A DNA stretch of 64,000 nt from Piscinibacter caeni. GTDB taxonomy: Bacteria; Pseudomonadota; Gammaproteobacteria; Burkholderiales; Burkholderiaceae_C. Shown piece by piece: positions 40,742-51,317 of this stretch. A program made the translations under genes and the position numbers. Location of the stretch: assembly GCA_003265685.1 (NCBI GenBank), contig KZ836102.1:128829-192828 (forward strand), read 5' to 3'. How positions within the stretch are numbered: position 1 is the first letter of the stretch; each line of letters begins with the position of its first letter. The notes below the pieces were generated by a model. That model was not told the DNA's origin. It searched no databases and saw only the letters and a program-made list of their open reading frames with translations.

Positions 40742-41284
40742 TCAGACCAGGGCGGCGTCCTGAGCCTCCAGCCGGAACGACTCCGGCCCGGGGCACAGGT
40801 TGTGCACCTGCTCGTAGGGGATGATGATTCCGTGCACGCCCAGGCCCGCACGCACATGCCCCATCGAGGGAACGAACACCGTGTAGGTCGCCTGCGGCAG
40901 GTCGATGGAGACGATCTCGCCGGAGACGGTCGCGCCGCGGTAGATGAACGAGACGGCTTCGCCGACTTCGCGCAGAGGCTTGATCCCGCGCTGGGTCACC
41001 CACTCGGCGATGGCCGCTCGATGTGCGGTGCTGCGGTAGCTGTCGCTTTCCAGCAGTCGTTCGAGCAGATGGTCGTCGACGTCCCACCCGTCGCCTTCCA
41101 GCGCGCGGGCCAGGGAGAAGCCGCTGTACGAGGAGCGCATCGCGCGCGCCATGCTCGCGACCGACTCGGCGTCGCACTGGCCGCTGCCGACGTCGGCGCA
41201 CAGCAGATGCGCAGCCAGGGTCAGGACCGCGGCGCTTTCGCGGCCGGGCCGGCCTGCATCGAAGGTCTGGGACTGCATGTTCAC
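40742..41284 (-). CDS. Hypothetical protein, 180 aa
   Basis: Helical N-terminal half and a beta-rich C-terminal half (EAVSFIYRGATVSGEIVSID, IIIPYEQVHNLCPG). No family recognised. GTG start overlapping the upstream stop (GTGA); an ATG six bases later is the alternative. Confidence 0.63.
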   Translation of the reverse strand: MNMQSQTFDAGRPGRESAAVLTLAAHLLCADVGSGQCDAESVASMARAMRSSYSGFSLARALEGDGWDVDDHLLERLLESDSYRSTAHRAAIAEWVTQRGIKPLREVGEAVSFIYRGATVSGEIVSIDLPQATYTVFVPSMGHVRAGLGVHGIIIPYEQVHNLCPGPESFRLEAQDAALV

Positions 41285-41490
41285 TGGGTCGACTGGATGA
41301 CCACGGGGTAGGCGTACTCGCGGCCGATCAGCGCACGCGCGCCGAGGTAGCTGTTGCGGGCCTTGTCGCTGAGCGAGTCGAGGTCGATCTGACCGTCCTC
41401 GCCGCAGGGGAACGCAAGCCCGCGTCCTTCGTTGAACAAGCTCCGAAACCGTAGTTCGTAGCAGCCTTGGGAAGTCGCGGGCATTGCCAT
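41281..41490 (-). CDS. Hypothetical protein, 69 aa
   Basis: Contains GCYELRFRSLFNEGRGLAF and SLSDKARNSYLGARALIGRE. No family recognised. Confidence 0.6.
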   Translation of the reverse strand: MAMPATSQGCYELRFRSLFNEGRGLAFPCGEDGQIDLDSLSDKARNSYLGARALIGREYAYPVVIQSTQ

Positions 41491-41493
41491 GGA

Positions 41494-41655
41494 TCAGCCT
41501 TTCAGGATGTCCGCCAGGAGCCTGTCCAGCGCCCGGTCGCTCAGGGTGAACGGGACGCCGGGCCGGAACGCGGCAGGCAGCTCGAGATCACGCTCGGGCT
41601 CCGCGGCCGCCACCACGCCGAGCCGCGGCTCGCTCGTATTGGTTTGTGTGCTCAT
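41494..41655 (-). CDS. Hypothetical protein, 53 aa
   Basis: MSTQTNTSEPRLGVVAAAEP start; C-terminal helix LSDRALDRLLADILKG. First gene of the thioredoxin/exonuclease operon; ATG seven bases past the -10, thus leaderless. Confidence 0.6.
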   Translation of the reverse strand: MSTQTNTSEPRLGVVAAAEPERDLELPAAFRPGVPFTLSDRALDRLLADILKG

Positions 41656-41662
41656 GGCGTGT

Positions 41663-41691
41663 ATGATACATAACACGTGTCGATACCGCAA
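41663..41691 (-). promoter_or_regulatory. Class 1 promoter for the 41655-38846 operon
   Basis: Minus strand TTGCGG, spacer TATCGACACGTGTTATG, TATCAT. Confidence 0.82.
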
Positions 41692-41714
41692 GAGCATCCA
41701 AACAGAAAGCGAGC

Positions 41715-42029
41715 ATGAAAGGAACGATCTACAAGAGATTTCACCGAGGCGTCCGGCTGGAGAAGCTGGAGCGCGTCGGCGACGGTGACTTCAACCTTCT
41801 GCCCGGGCCGCCGCTGTCGGGCCGGGCGGAAAACGACGCCACCTTCCACATGCCCGGTGGTGCCGGGAGCGCGATGAGCGAGGCCCGCGTGGTCACCGTA
41901 GCCGGCTTCGGGATGCTCGTGGCAGGGCTCGAGCGGATCCGCGCCGGAAAGGAGTTCGCCCACGTCCAGCAGGAATGGTGGTTCGCGCCGCAAGGCCACG
42001 ACGACATTCCGCCCGAGGCCTGCCGATGA
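41715..42029 (+). CDS. Hypothetical protein, 104 aa
   Basis: MKGTIYKRFHRGVRLEKLER start, C-terminal VQQEWWFAPQGHDDIPPEAC. No family recognised. Weak GCGAG ribosome binding site. Overlaps the acetyltransferase-like gene by four bases. No plus-strand promoter is obvious in the 25 bases after the minus-strand promoter. Confidence 0.63.
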   Translation: MKGTIYKRFHRGVRLEKLERVGDGDFNLLPGPPLSGRAENDATFHMPGGAGSAMSEARVVTVAGFGMLVAGLERIRAGKEFAHVQQEWWFAPQGHDDIPPEACR

Positions 42030-42943
42030 TCTCCACAGCGGCAGAACTGGAGGCCATCTGGGGCGCACTGGGGGGCGAGGAAGCGCAGGCGTGCCTCTTC
42101 TGCGGCCAGCCCGAGCACGCCGAACTGCACGAGGTCTGGGGGCCACGCGAGTTCATGGTCGACACCTGTTGCGAGGGCATGCACCAGGCCGTGGTGGAGT
42201 TCCTCAACGAAGACCCGAAGGGCGCGGCGCGCTGGCTCAACGAGCAGGGGCTGGCCGCGATCTCCACCGGCGGCGCGCGGCGCATCATCGACGACGGCTG
42301 CGGCCACCTGGTCATCGACTGGAACCTGCAGATGGTCTCGGTGGAACAACGCGACGCGAAGGCGTTCGTGCGCGCGCACCACAGGCACTGCCCTCCTCCG
42401 GCAGGCTGGAAGTTCGGCGGCGCGATCCGCAACGGGCCTGGCGACGACGGCGTGATCGGCGTCGTGATGGTCGGCCGTCCGGTGGCAAAGGCCATCAACC
42501 AGACCAAGGTCATGGAGGTCAACCGCCTGTGCATCCGCGAGGACATCGCGGACGGGCTGCAGTGGAACGCGTGCTCGCTCGCCTACGGATGGGCGGCGCG
42601 CGAGGCCAAGCGGAGAGGCGCGCATCGGATCATCACGTACACCCTGGTGACGGAGCCCGGCACGAGCCTGCGCGCGGCCGGGTGGATCCCAGAGGCGCGC
42701 GTGCGCGGCCGCAGCTGGAACACGCCGTCTCGGCCCCGCGAGGACCGCATGGAGATCGTCGACAAGATCCGCTGGAGTCGCACGCTGGTGCGAGGCGGCC
42801 CCGAGACCCCTCTCCCCGTCGACATCGACTCGCTGCTCGAGAAGTTCCGTACCCCGCGCCGGCGCGCTCCTGCAGCCGAAGATGCAGCGACAAAGAAGAA
42901 AGCCCCGCAGGTGACCGAAGTCACGAGCGGGGCGATGGGTTAG
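42026..42943 (+). CDS. XF1762-type GNAT-like protein
   Basis: 305 residues. The N-terminus has a CLFCGQPEHAELHEVWG zinc-knuckle-like piece. Residues about 118-230 match the XF1762 family: AFVRAHHRHCPPPAGWKFGG, GVVMVGRPVAKAI, EVNRLCIRED, NACSLAYGWAAREAKRRGAH and TSLRAAGW, a GNAT-related fold with the acetyl-CoA-type loop. It is widespread in phages and prophages; the substrate is unknown. The last 15 residues are encoded within the terminator of the convergent gene. Confidence 0.78.
   Translation: MISTAAELEAIWGALGGEEAQACLFCGQPEHAELHEVWGPREFMVDTCCEGMHQAVVEFLNEDPKGAARWLNEQGLAAISTGGARRIIDDGCGHLVIDWNLQMVSVEQRDAKAFVRAHHRHCPPPAGWKFGGAIRNGPGDDGVIGVVMVGRPVAKAINQTKVMEVNRLCIREDIADGLQWNACSLAYGWAAREAKRRGAHRIITYTLVTEPGTSLRAAGWIPEARVRGRSWNTPSRPREDRMEIVDKIRWSRTLVRGGPETPLPVDIDSLLEKFRTPRRRAPAAEDAATKKKAPQVTEVTSGAMG
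42892..42934 (-). terminator. Rho-independent terminator after 42951-43454, inside the plus-strand gene end
   Basis: Minus strand GCCCCGCTCGTGAC TTCG GTCACCTGCGGGGC followed by TTTCTTCTTTG. Confidence 0.85.
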
Positions 42944-42950
42944 GCCAAGG

Positions 42951-43454
42951 TCACAGCCAGGCCAGGACCTCGCCGAGCTGGCGCGCAGCGGGGTCGTTCG
43001 CGTCGAAGGCGATCATCGGCTCCTCGTAGCCGTTGAAGCCGGCGTTCTCCTTGGCCAGCTCGTAGTGCTCACCGTTCTCGACCTGATCCTCGGTGCATTC
43101 CGGGGCGCAGGTGTGGAACTCGGGCGCGCCCTCGCTGTTGCGGCAGAGGACGATGACCTTGACAGGGCGGGTTTCGCCGCCGCCAGTGCCTTTCGAGCCC
43201 CACATCCGGCCATTCGAGTCGATGGCGAAGGCATCGATGACACGGTCGGTGTCGGCCTGGAAGCTGACCACGAAGGTCAGTCGCGTGGTGTCGCTGGAAG
43301 GGGCGTCGTCGTCGGTGCGGACGAACACCGGACGGCTCCACTCGCTGCCGGGCGTGACACGCTCCCAGCCGCCGGCGTCTTCGACTTCGACGCCCTGGCC
43401 GAAGTTGTAGCTCGAGTAGGCCTTGTCGGCCACCTCTTGTCGTTTCGAATCCAT
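42951..43454 (-). CDS. Hypothetical acidic protein, 167 aa
   Basis: No family recognised. Alpha/beta, with TRLTFVVSFQADTDRVIDAF and VKVIVLCRNSEGAPEFHTC. One-gene module: class 2 motif, AAGGAGAT, terminator. Confidence 0.7.
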   Translation of the reverse strand: MDSKRQEVADKAYSSYNFGQGVEVEDAGGWERVTPGSEWSRPVFVRTDDDAPSSDTTRLTFVVSFQADTDRVIDAFAIDSNGRMWGSKGTGGGETRPVKVIVLCRNSEGAPEFHTCAPECTEDQVENGEHYELAKENAGFNGYEEPMIAFDANDPAARQLGEVLAWL

Positions 43455-43492
43455 GGGATCTCCTTGGGTTGGTGCGGCGGTGCCGCGTTGAA

Positions 43493-43513
43493 GTACCAGG
43501 CGAGATGCCGCAC
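43493..43513 (-). promoter_or_regulatory. Class 2 motif upstream of 42951-43454
   Basis: Minus strand GTGCGGCATCTCGCCTGGTA, 39 bases before the ATG. Confidence 0.6.
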
Positions 43514-43529
43514 ATGGAACTGCATGCGC

Positions 43530-43569
43530 ACAAAGAAGGCGGCCCGGCTCCACGAGGGAGGCCGGGCCG
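43530..43569 (-). terminator. Rho-independent terminator after 43589-43816
   Basis: Minus strand GGCCCGGCCTCC / GGAGCCGGGCC stem followed by GCCTTCTTTGTG. Confidence 0.82.
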
Positions 43570-43588
43570 AGGGGTTGGTCGACGCGAG

Positions 43589-43816
43589 TCAGGGTGTCTT
43601 CGGGTCCATGCGGCAGAGCCTGCCGTCACTGCCTTCGCCGAACTCGATGCGCAGAGTGGCGGGCACGGGCTCGATCACCGAGGTGGAATCGCACTTCTCG
43701 CACTGGGTCACGAGCTTCATCACGAAGTCGGTTTCGTACGAGAAGACGCGGAACAGGCCGTGGCCGCAGTTGCCACAGGCCATCGCCTTGACGGGGAGCT
43801 GAGATTGGAGGGGCAT
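43589..43816 (-). CDS. Small zinc-ribbon protein, 75 aa
   Basis: MACGNCGHGLF (12-22) and TQCEKCDSTS (37-46) supply four cysteines in the CxxC...CxxC spacing of a zinc ribbon. No family recognised. Second gene of a two-gene module. Confidence 0.7.
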   Translation of the reverse strand: MPLQSQLPVKAMACGNCGHGLFRVFSYETDFVMKLVTQCEKCDSTSVIEPVPATLRIEFGEGSDGRLCRMDPKTP

Positions 43817-43827
43817 GCCGTTCCTCC

Positions 43828-44172
43828 TCAGTGGCCCGCGTGCCGGTGCGCGAACTCCGGGTGCTGCAAGCGCCCGGGCGTGAACCGGCCAGACCACAGG
43901 TAGCCGTGGTCCTTCACCGTCTTGCGGATGCGGAGCTTCTGGGAAGCGCCCTCGCGCGCCTGGTGCACCTCGCAGTGATGCTGCTCGACCGCCAGAAGGA
44001 ACTCGATGTCCTTCTGGGCGACCACGAGCTTCTCGGCGAGGCGCCGACGGCCGGCAATCTGCTGGCCAACGAGAGCGGCGCAGATGGCCGCGATCGCCGC
44101 CGTGACGATGCTGCCGACGGCGCTGATGAGTGCCGCCTGGACCGCGGGGTCCTGGAGGTTGAGTTGGATCAT
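43828..44172 (-). CDS. Hypothetical membrane-anchored protein, 114 aa
   Basis: N-terminal span (ALISAVGSIVTAAIAAICAA, about 14-34) followed by a charged helix (RRRLAEKLVVAQKDIEFLLA) and a His-rich tail. Resembles small phage holin- or spanin-like membrane proteins in size only. Ribosome binding site AGGAGAT. Confidence 0.68.
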   Translation of the reverse strand: MIQLNLQDPAVQAALISAVGSIVTAAIAAICAALVGQQIAGRRRLAEKLVVAQKDIEFLLAVEQHHCEVHQAREGASQKLRIRKTVKDHGYLWSGRFTPGRLQHPEFAHRHAGH

Positions 44173-44197
44173 GTGGATCTCCTGAAAGGGTTGTCGG

Positions 44198-44217
44198 GAC
44201 CACGGGAGATGCGCAAC
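44198..44217 (-). promoter_or_regulatory. Class 2 motif upstream of 43828-44172
   Basis: Minus strand GTTGCGCATCTCCCGTGGTC, 26 bases before the ATG. Its ATCTCC is complementary to the AGGAGAT ribosome binding site. Confidence 0.62.
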
Positions 44218-44245
44218 AGACACTGCGAGCCAGGCGACGCGGCAA

Positions 44246-44280
44246 TGAAAAGAGCCCGCCTCCGAAGAGGGCGGGCTCGA
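44246..44280 (-). terminator. Rho-independent terminator after 44286-44564
   Basis: Minus strand GAGCCCGCCCTCTTCGGAGGCGGGCTC followed by TTTTCATTG. Confidence 0.9.
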
Positions 44281-44285
44281 TGGGG

Positions 44286-44564
44286 TTAGGCCTGGCAGGC
44301 CGGCAGGACGATGCGCTCGACGAAGCTGTCGATCACAGCCTGGTACTTGATGGCGTTCAAGGCGCTGAGCTCCTCGGCAAAGAACAGGACCCGCTCGAAG
44401 CGGTCGTTGGTGGCGGCCGTGGCCTCCTCCAGCTGCGTTTCGGTCAGCGCCTTGTCGATCACGACGCCCAGGTATAGGCGGCCGTTGATCAGCATGCCGC
44501 CGCGGGTGACCTGGAACGGGCGACGGTTGAAGCCGGCGCCAGCTCGGGACTGGTGAGCATTCAT
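44286..44564 (-). CDS. Hypothetical protein, 92 aa
   Basis: Contains VTRGGMLINGRLYLGVVIDK and a long acidic helix. No family recognised. Fourteen bases after the 115-residue gene; same module. Confidence 0.66.
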   Translation of the reverse strand: MNAHQSRAGAGFNRRPFQVTRGGMLINGRLYLGVVIDKALTETQLEEATAATNDRFERVLFFAEELSALNAIKYQAVIDSFVERIVLPACQA

Positions 44565-44578
44565 GGTGAATCTCCCCT

Positions 44579-44926
44579 TCAGGCGGCCTGGAACTCGACC
44601 GAGCCGGTGCGCTTGAGCACTTCCATCGGGTCGGTGATCGCGTAGTTCGGGTACCACCAGAGGCGGCCGTCGATCTCGCGCTCGCCGTCGTCGCGGACGG
44701 TCATGTGCTCGGCGATGCACGGCGCGCTGGTCAGCCCGACGAACGGGTTGGCCTGGCCGGCGTCGAAGGGCTCGAACGAACCGTTGGTCCAGTAGTGCTC
44801 GGTACCGCCGTGCAGGATGTCGTCGCTGCCGCGGCCGAGCTGCTGCTCTTCCTTGATCCAGGCGCGGGCGGCGTTGTCCGCGCACACCTGCAGGTTGCCG
44901 TTGGGCATGGGGGTGATGGAGAACAT
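44579..44926 (-). CDS. Hypothetical protein, 115 aa
   Basis: MFSITPMPNGNLQVCADNAA start; Trp/Tyr-rich GRLWWYPNYAITDPMEVL near the end. No family recognised. Ribosome binding site AAGGAAC. Confidence 0.68.
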   Translation of the reverse strand: MFSITPMPNGNLQVCADNAARAWIKEEQQLGRGSDDILHGGTEHYWTNGSFEPFDAGQANPFVGLTSAPCIAEHMTVRDDGEREIDGRLWWYPNYAITDPMEVLKRTGSVEFQAA

Positions 44927-44965
44927 GTAGTTCCTTCGGAAAAAGTGCGGCAAGCCGCGTTGTGG

Positions 44966-44984
44966 GTATGCCGAGATGCGGCAC
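44966..44984 (-). promoter_or_regulatory. Class 2 motif upstream of 44579-44926
   Basis: Minus strand GTGCCGCATCTCGGCATAC, 40 bases before the ATG. Confidence 0.6.
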
Positions 44985-45004
44985 GGGCACAGGTAAGCGG
45001 CGCG

Positions 45005-45043
45005 GCAAAGAAGAGGGCCCGGTCTCAGAAGAGAGCCGGGCCA
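45005..45043 (-). terminator. Rho-independent terminator after 45057-46412
   Basis: Minus strand GGCCCGGCTCTCTTCTGAGACCGGGCC followed by CTCTTCTTTGC. Confidence 0.85.
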
Positions 45044-45056
45044 CAGGGGGTTAGCG

Positions 45057-46412
45057 TCAGAGCGCTTCGGCGCAGCACACGCAGCGCAGCGCGCCGCTCG
45101 GGCTCACCACGTCGCATTCGCTGCAGCGGTCGCCGTTGATGCCGTCGAAGGCTTCGTCGGCGTCGTCATCGATCGCCTTGCCGGTCTTGATCAGCACCAG
45201 GTGCATGGCACCCACGCCCGTTCCCGAGGCCTTGAAGGCGCCCGGATCGATGCGGCGGATCGCCGCGTTGTTGTCCGCGAGGAACTTGCGGAAGGCCTGC
45301 TGCTTGCGCTGCGTGCCGTCGTCCCATGCCGTCGAGGTGAGCACCGTGAGGGTGCCGCCCGGCTTCAGGAACTTCCACATGTGCTCCACGTGCGTCATAT
45401 CCAGCCCGCGCGTGAACGGCGGATTGGCCACGACGGCGTCGAACAGGCCGATCTCCTGCGGGGTCACCGTCAGGAAGTCGCGATCCATCACCTCGTAGCC
45501 CTTGGCTTCGAGCTTCAGGACGTTGACCGTCCAGTTTTCGATCACCACCACCTCGGCGCCTGCCGCCCGGGCAAGGTCTGCCAAGGCGCCGTCACCAGCG
45601 GAGGGTTCCAGAACTCGCTTCCCAGCGAGCGGGCCGGCTGCCGCGATCACGCTGAGCGCGAGCTCGGGCGGGGTCGCGAAAAATTGCTGGTCCTTCCGGG
45701 GGTTCACCACCTTGCCGCCCTTCAGCTGCTCGAGCACCTCGCCGGCGTTCAGGCCGGCCGGGAACTCGAAGTAGCCGCCGGCGTTGTAGGAACCGCCAGC
45801 CTTCTCGATGCGCGCCTTGATGCGCGCGTAGTGGCGCAGGTGCTGCTCGGGCAGTTGGATCCGATCACCGCTCAGGAGAAGGAGGTTGATCTCCTCCTGC
45901 TCGGTCATGGCCTTGCGGGCCAGCGCGAGCGGCGCGGGGGCGTTGCGGGCTGAGTCGGCCTGCTTGGCCTGCTCCATCAGCTGCGCGGCGAGCGCAATGC
46001 AGATCGCGGTCACCATCGACTTCGCCGGCCGTGCCATGAGGCGCGAGCCGATGATCTGCTGGTACTTGGCGTAGAGGCGGTACTCGTCGCCGTTGGCGAT
46101 CTGGAACAGTTCCAGGTAGTACGAGCGATCGTCGACCTGGCTGTAGATCATGTTCTCGCCGATGGCGAGCTTCAGTTCCGGGAACAGGTCCACCGAGAAG
46201 CTGGGGCAGACGCTGTTGCGCTGCAGCTCCTTGTGGTCCAGACCGGCCAGCAGGTAGATCTGGGCACGGATCTCGTCGGAGACGCGCAGCCACAGGCGAC
46301 CCTGCTGCCGCTTGTCATCCCAGCCACCGCCGCCAAGGCGGAGGTTGCCGAGGATGAGGGGGATTGCTTCGTCGGGCAGACACGCCACCGGACGTGCGAA
46401 AAGGTCAATCAT
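45057..46412 (-). CDS. DUF4942-type protein with adenine-specific DNA methylase domain
   Basis: 451 residues. The N-terminal half (about 1-235) contains the DUF4942-like region, and FFATPPELALSVIAAAG leads into a methylase core: motif I RVLEPSAGDGALADLA (266-281) and motif IV VVANPPFTRGLDM (327-339). NPPF indicates N6-adenine methylation. The C-terminus ends in a CSECD...CVCC zinc ribbon. Solitary; no nuclease partner. Known phage relatives modify phage DNA against restriction. Confidence 0.85.
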   Translation of the reverse strand: MIDLFARPVACLPDEAIPLILGNLRLGGGGWDDKRQQGRLWLRVSDEIRAQIYLLAGLDHKELQRNSVCPSFSVDLFPELKLAIGENMIYSQVDDRSYYLELFQIANGDEYRLYAKYQQIIGSRLMARPAKSMVTAICIALAAQLMEQAKQADSARNAPAPLALARKAMTEQEEINLLLLSGDRIQLPEQHLRHYARIKARIEKAGGSYNAGGYFEFPAGLNAGEVLEQLKGGKVVNPRKDQQFFATPPELALSVIAAAGPLAGKRVLEPSAGDGALADLARAAGAEVVVIENWTVNVLKLEAKGYEVMDRDFLTVTPQEIGLFDAVVANPPFTRGLDMTHVEHMWKFLKPGGTLTVLTSTAWDDGTQRKQQAFRKFLADNNAAIRRIDPGAFKASGTGVGAMHLVLIKTGKAIDDDADEAFDGINGDRCSECDVVSPSGALRCVCCAEAL

Positions 46413-46510
46413 TGGAGGCTCCTGAGAGAGCGGAGCCGTCACCCTTGGCGGGTGAGCGGCACCCGCGGGGTTGGGATAGGGAGTGCGGCCAGGGGCGGCC
46501 GCGGGGTCTT

Positions 46511-46530
46511 ATCCCTCGGTGATGCTCGTC
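46511..46530 (-). promoter_or_regulatory. Weak class 2 motif upstream of 45057-46412
   Basis: Minus strand GACGAGCATCACCGAGGGAT, 99 bases before the ATG, overlapping the end of the DHFR gene. Least certain copy. Confidence 0.4.
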
Positions 46531-47308
46531 AGGAGCGCGTACGCGGCACTGCCGCGCGGATGCGGCGCGCCAGGCGCAGCATTGCGCTGCGCGTCGGGGC
46601 GGGGGTCTCGGTCAGCCCGTATTCGTGGTCGTAGTCCGCCTCGATCACCTTGATCAGCTCGGACATGCCGGCGGCGACGCCGATCAGGCGCTTGCCACGG
46701 GCCTCGATCCGGATGTCCAGCAGCAGGCCCGAGCTCTGGTAGTGCAGCACGGTCTCCTTGCACTGCGCCGGCGTCATCTCGACCTCGAGCAACGGCCCCG
46801 AGCGCGCCGGCAGCTTGCGGCGATAGTGAGCGAACGAGTAGGTGAAGGTGTTGGGCGCTTCGGCCTGCCGGCGCATGCGGTGGTGCTCGACGAAGGCGGA
46901 GCGATCGAACTCAGGGAAGTAGACGTCACCCTCGAAGTCCTCGTCGATCTCCGTCAGGAACAACTCGTCGGCTAGTGGCAGCGCCGCCTCGTAAAGACGC
47001 GCGCCGCCGATCACGAACGCGCGCCGCTCGGCCTGGACCAGCTCCAGCGCCGCCTCCAGAGAGGCGACGACGTCGACGCCCTTGGGCACGCCGCGCACGC
47101 CGCCGCGCGAGACGATGATGTTGCGCCGCCCGGGCAAGGGCCGGAAGCGGGCGGGGAGCGACTCCCAGGTCAGCCGCCCCATGATCACCGGCCAACCGCC
47201 GGTGGTCGACCGGAAGTGCGCCAGGTCCTCGGGCAGCCGCCACGGCAGGTCGTTGTTGCGACCGATCACGCCGTTGCGCGCACAGGCCGCGATGATCGCC
47301 AGGTCCAT
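46529..47308 (-). CDS. folA: Dihydrofolate reductase with C-terminal extension
   Basis: 259 residues; about 165 make a complete DHFR: MDLAIIAACARNGVIGRNND (1-20), LPWRLPEDLAHFR, WPVIMGRLTWESLP, RRNIIVSRG and FVIGGARLYEAALP. It regenerates tetrahydrofolate after thymidylate synthesis. The last 90 residues (from about LLEVEMTPAQCKET) are not part of DHFR and have an alpha/beta pattern of their own (GLLLDIRIEARGKRLIGVAA). The extension may be a fused small protein. Confidence 0.92.
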   Translation of the reverse strand: MDLAIIAACARNGVIGRNNDLPWRLPEDLAHFRSTTGGWPVIMGRLTWESLPARFRPLPGRRNIIVSRGGVRGVPKGVDVVASLEAALELVQAERRAFVIGGARLYEAALPLADELFLTEIDEDFEGDVYFPEFDRSAFVEHHRMRRQAEAPNTFTYSFAHYRRKLPARSGPLLEVEMTPAQCKETVLHYQSSGLLLDIRIEARGKRLIGVAAGMSELIKVIEADYDHEYGLTETPAPTRSAMLRLARRIRAAVPRTRS

Positions 47309-47312
47309 TGCG

Positions 47313-47735
47313 TCAGGCGCCGACGTTGGACGCCCACAGCGGCTGCTCGCACTTCGAGCAGTCGGCCAGCGTGGTCGTGGTCTTGTAGACGGTGCGGCGG
47401 TAGATGCCGCGATGGCCGCAGGCAATGCAGGCGTGCTCGCCATCGGGCCCCTGGGCGCCGGGCAGCGCGACGTACTCCTCGCGCTTCAGCCTCGGCGCGT
47501 CGTTGCCAGCGAAGAGCAGCGAGGCGAACAGGAGGAATCCGCAGATCAGGGCCGGCATGACGAACAGGAAGGAGCCATTGGTGAGGAATGCGGCTCCGGC
47601 GCCGAGCGCGGCGACTACGGCCATCGAGATGCGGAAGATGAGCCGCATGCGCGCGCGCGCCGCGGTCTTCACCTGGACCAGTTGAGCGTAGGCCGCGCGG
47701 CCCTCGGGACTACCTTGGTTGCGTTTCGTGTTCAT
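47313..47735 (-). CDS. Membrane protein with C-terminal zinc ribbon, 140 aa
   Basis: Two spans (about 37-52 and 56-78) followed by CIACGHRG (103-110) and CSKCEQPLW (127-135). Same plan as 36950-37351: membrane hairpin plus cytoplasmic zinc ribbon. No family recognised. Confidence 0.7.
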   Translation of the reverse strand: MNTKRNQGSPEGRAAYAQLVQVKTAARARMRLIFRISMAVVAALGAGAAFLTNGSFLFVMPALICGFLLFASLLFAGNDAPRLKREEYVALPGAQGPDGEHACIACGHRGIYRRTVYKTTTTLADCSKCEQPLWASNVGA

Positions 47736-47980
47736 GTGCGTGAGGAAGAATGGAGTTGGAGCGCGTGCCAGCGGAAGGCGGCAGCGCGCAGGGGTTCGGA
47801 CATCGCCAGCTTCAGCGCCTCGCCGTGCGCAATGCCGGCGTCGCGCGCCAAGCGCGTGGCCAGCGCGCGCGTCTCGCCATCGGGCAGGACGCCGTCGGCG
47901 TCGAGCTGCTTCAGCTCGCCCAGCATCCGGCAGAGCTGCGCGTCGGTCAGCTGAGCGAACGTGCGCTGGACCGCGTTCAT
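47732..47980 (-). CDS. Hypothetical protein, 82 aa
   Basis: Helical (FAQLTDAQLCRMLGELKQLD). No family recognised. Overlaps both neighbours by four bases. Confidence 0.62.
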   Translation of the reverse strand: MNAVQRTFAQLTDAQLCRMLGELKQLDADGVLPDGETRALATRLARDAGIAHGEALKLAMSEPLRAAAFRWHALQLHSSSRT

Positions 47981-48228
47981 CGGCCGGAGACCACCAGGAC
48001 CGGATCTCCGCCGCGCGAGACCAGCTTGCGGGCGCCGCCGCGGCCGAGGCGGCCAACGCTCAGCCTGAGCGTCGAAAGCCAGCCCCCTGAGGTCGACAGG
48101 GCCAGCGGGATGTTGCCGTGCTGCGCGCGCAGCGCGGTCGCCTGAGCGATGAGCCCATCGAGGTCCACCGGATAGCCGTCTGCGCCGGTGGCGGCGGGCG
48201 CGGCGCCGGAGGGGGTCGTTGTCTGCAT
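47977..48228 (-). CDS. Hypothetical protein, 83 aa
   Basis: Pro/Ala-rich start, then YPVDLDGLIAQATALRAQHG and a basic tail. First gene of the DHFR operon; ATG seven bases past the -10, leaderless. Confidence 0.63.
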   Translation of the reverse strand: MQTTTPSGAAPAATGADGYPVDLDGLIAQATALRAQHGNIPLALSTSGGWLSTLRLSVGRLGRGGARKLVSRGGDPVLVVSGR

Positions 48229-48235
48229 GACTGGA

Positions 48236-48265
48236 ATCATACATAACACGCACTGATAACGTCAA
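48236..48265 (-). promoter_or_regulatory. Class 1 promoter for the 48228-46529 operon
   Basis: Minus strand TTGACG, 18-bp spacer TTATCAGTGCGTGTTATG, TATGAT. Confidence 0.82.
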
Positions 48266-48296
48266 GGCTGGCGAAACGGATTCACCCCGTATCCTG

Positions 48297-48472
48297 TCAC
48301 CCGACCAGGAACCCGCGGACGTACACGCGCACGCGCCAAAGCAGGTGCGCGGCGCCGCGCGCGGCCAGCCCGTAGTGCTCGCTCGCCTGCTCGTCGCAGA
48401 ACAGGCTGTGCAGGGCCCTGTCGTGCCGCCGAGACACCAGCTGCGCGACCCACGCCAGGGCAGCGACCGGCA

Positions 48473-48473
<1 letters not shown>
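48297..48473 (-). CDS. Hypothetical protein, 58 aa
   Basis: Arg/Ala-rich small protein (LVSRRHDRALHSLFCDEQAS). ATG overlaps the CTP synthase stop by one base. No family recognised; coding status rests on the overlap. Confidence 0.5.
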
Positions 48474-51317
<2,844 letters not shown>

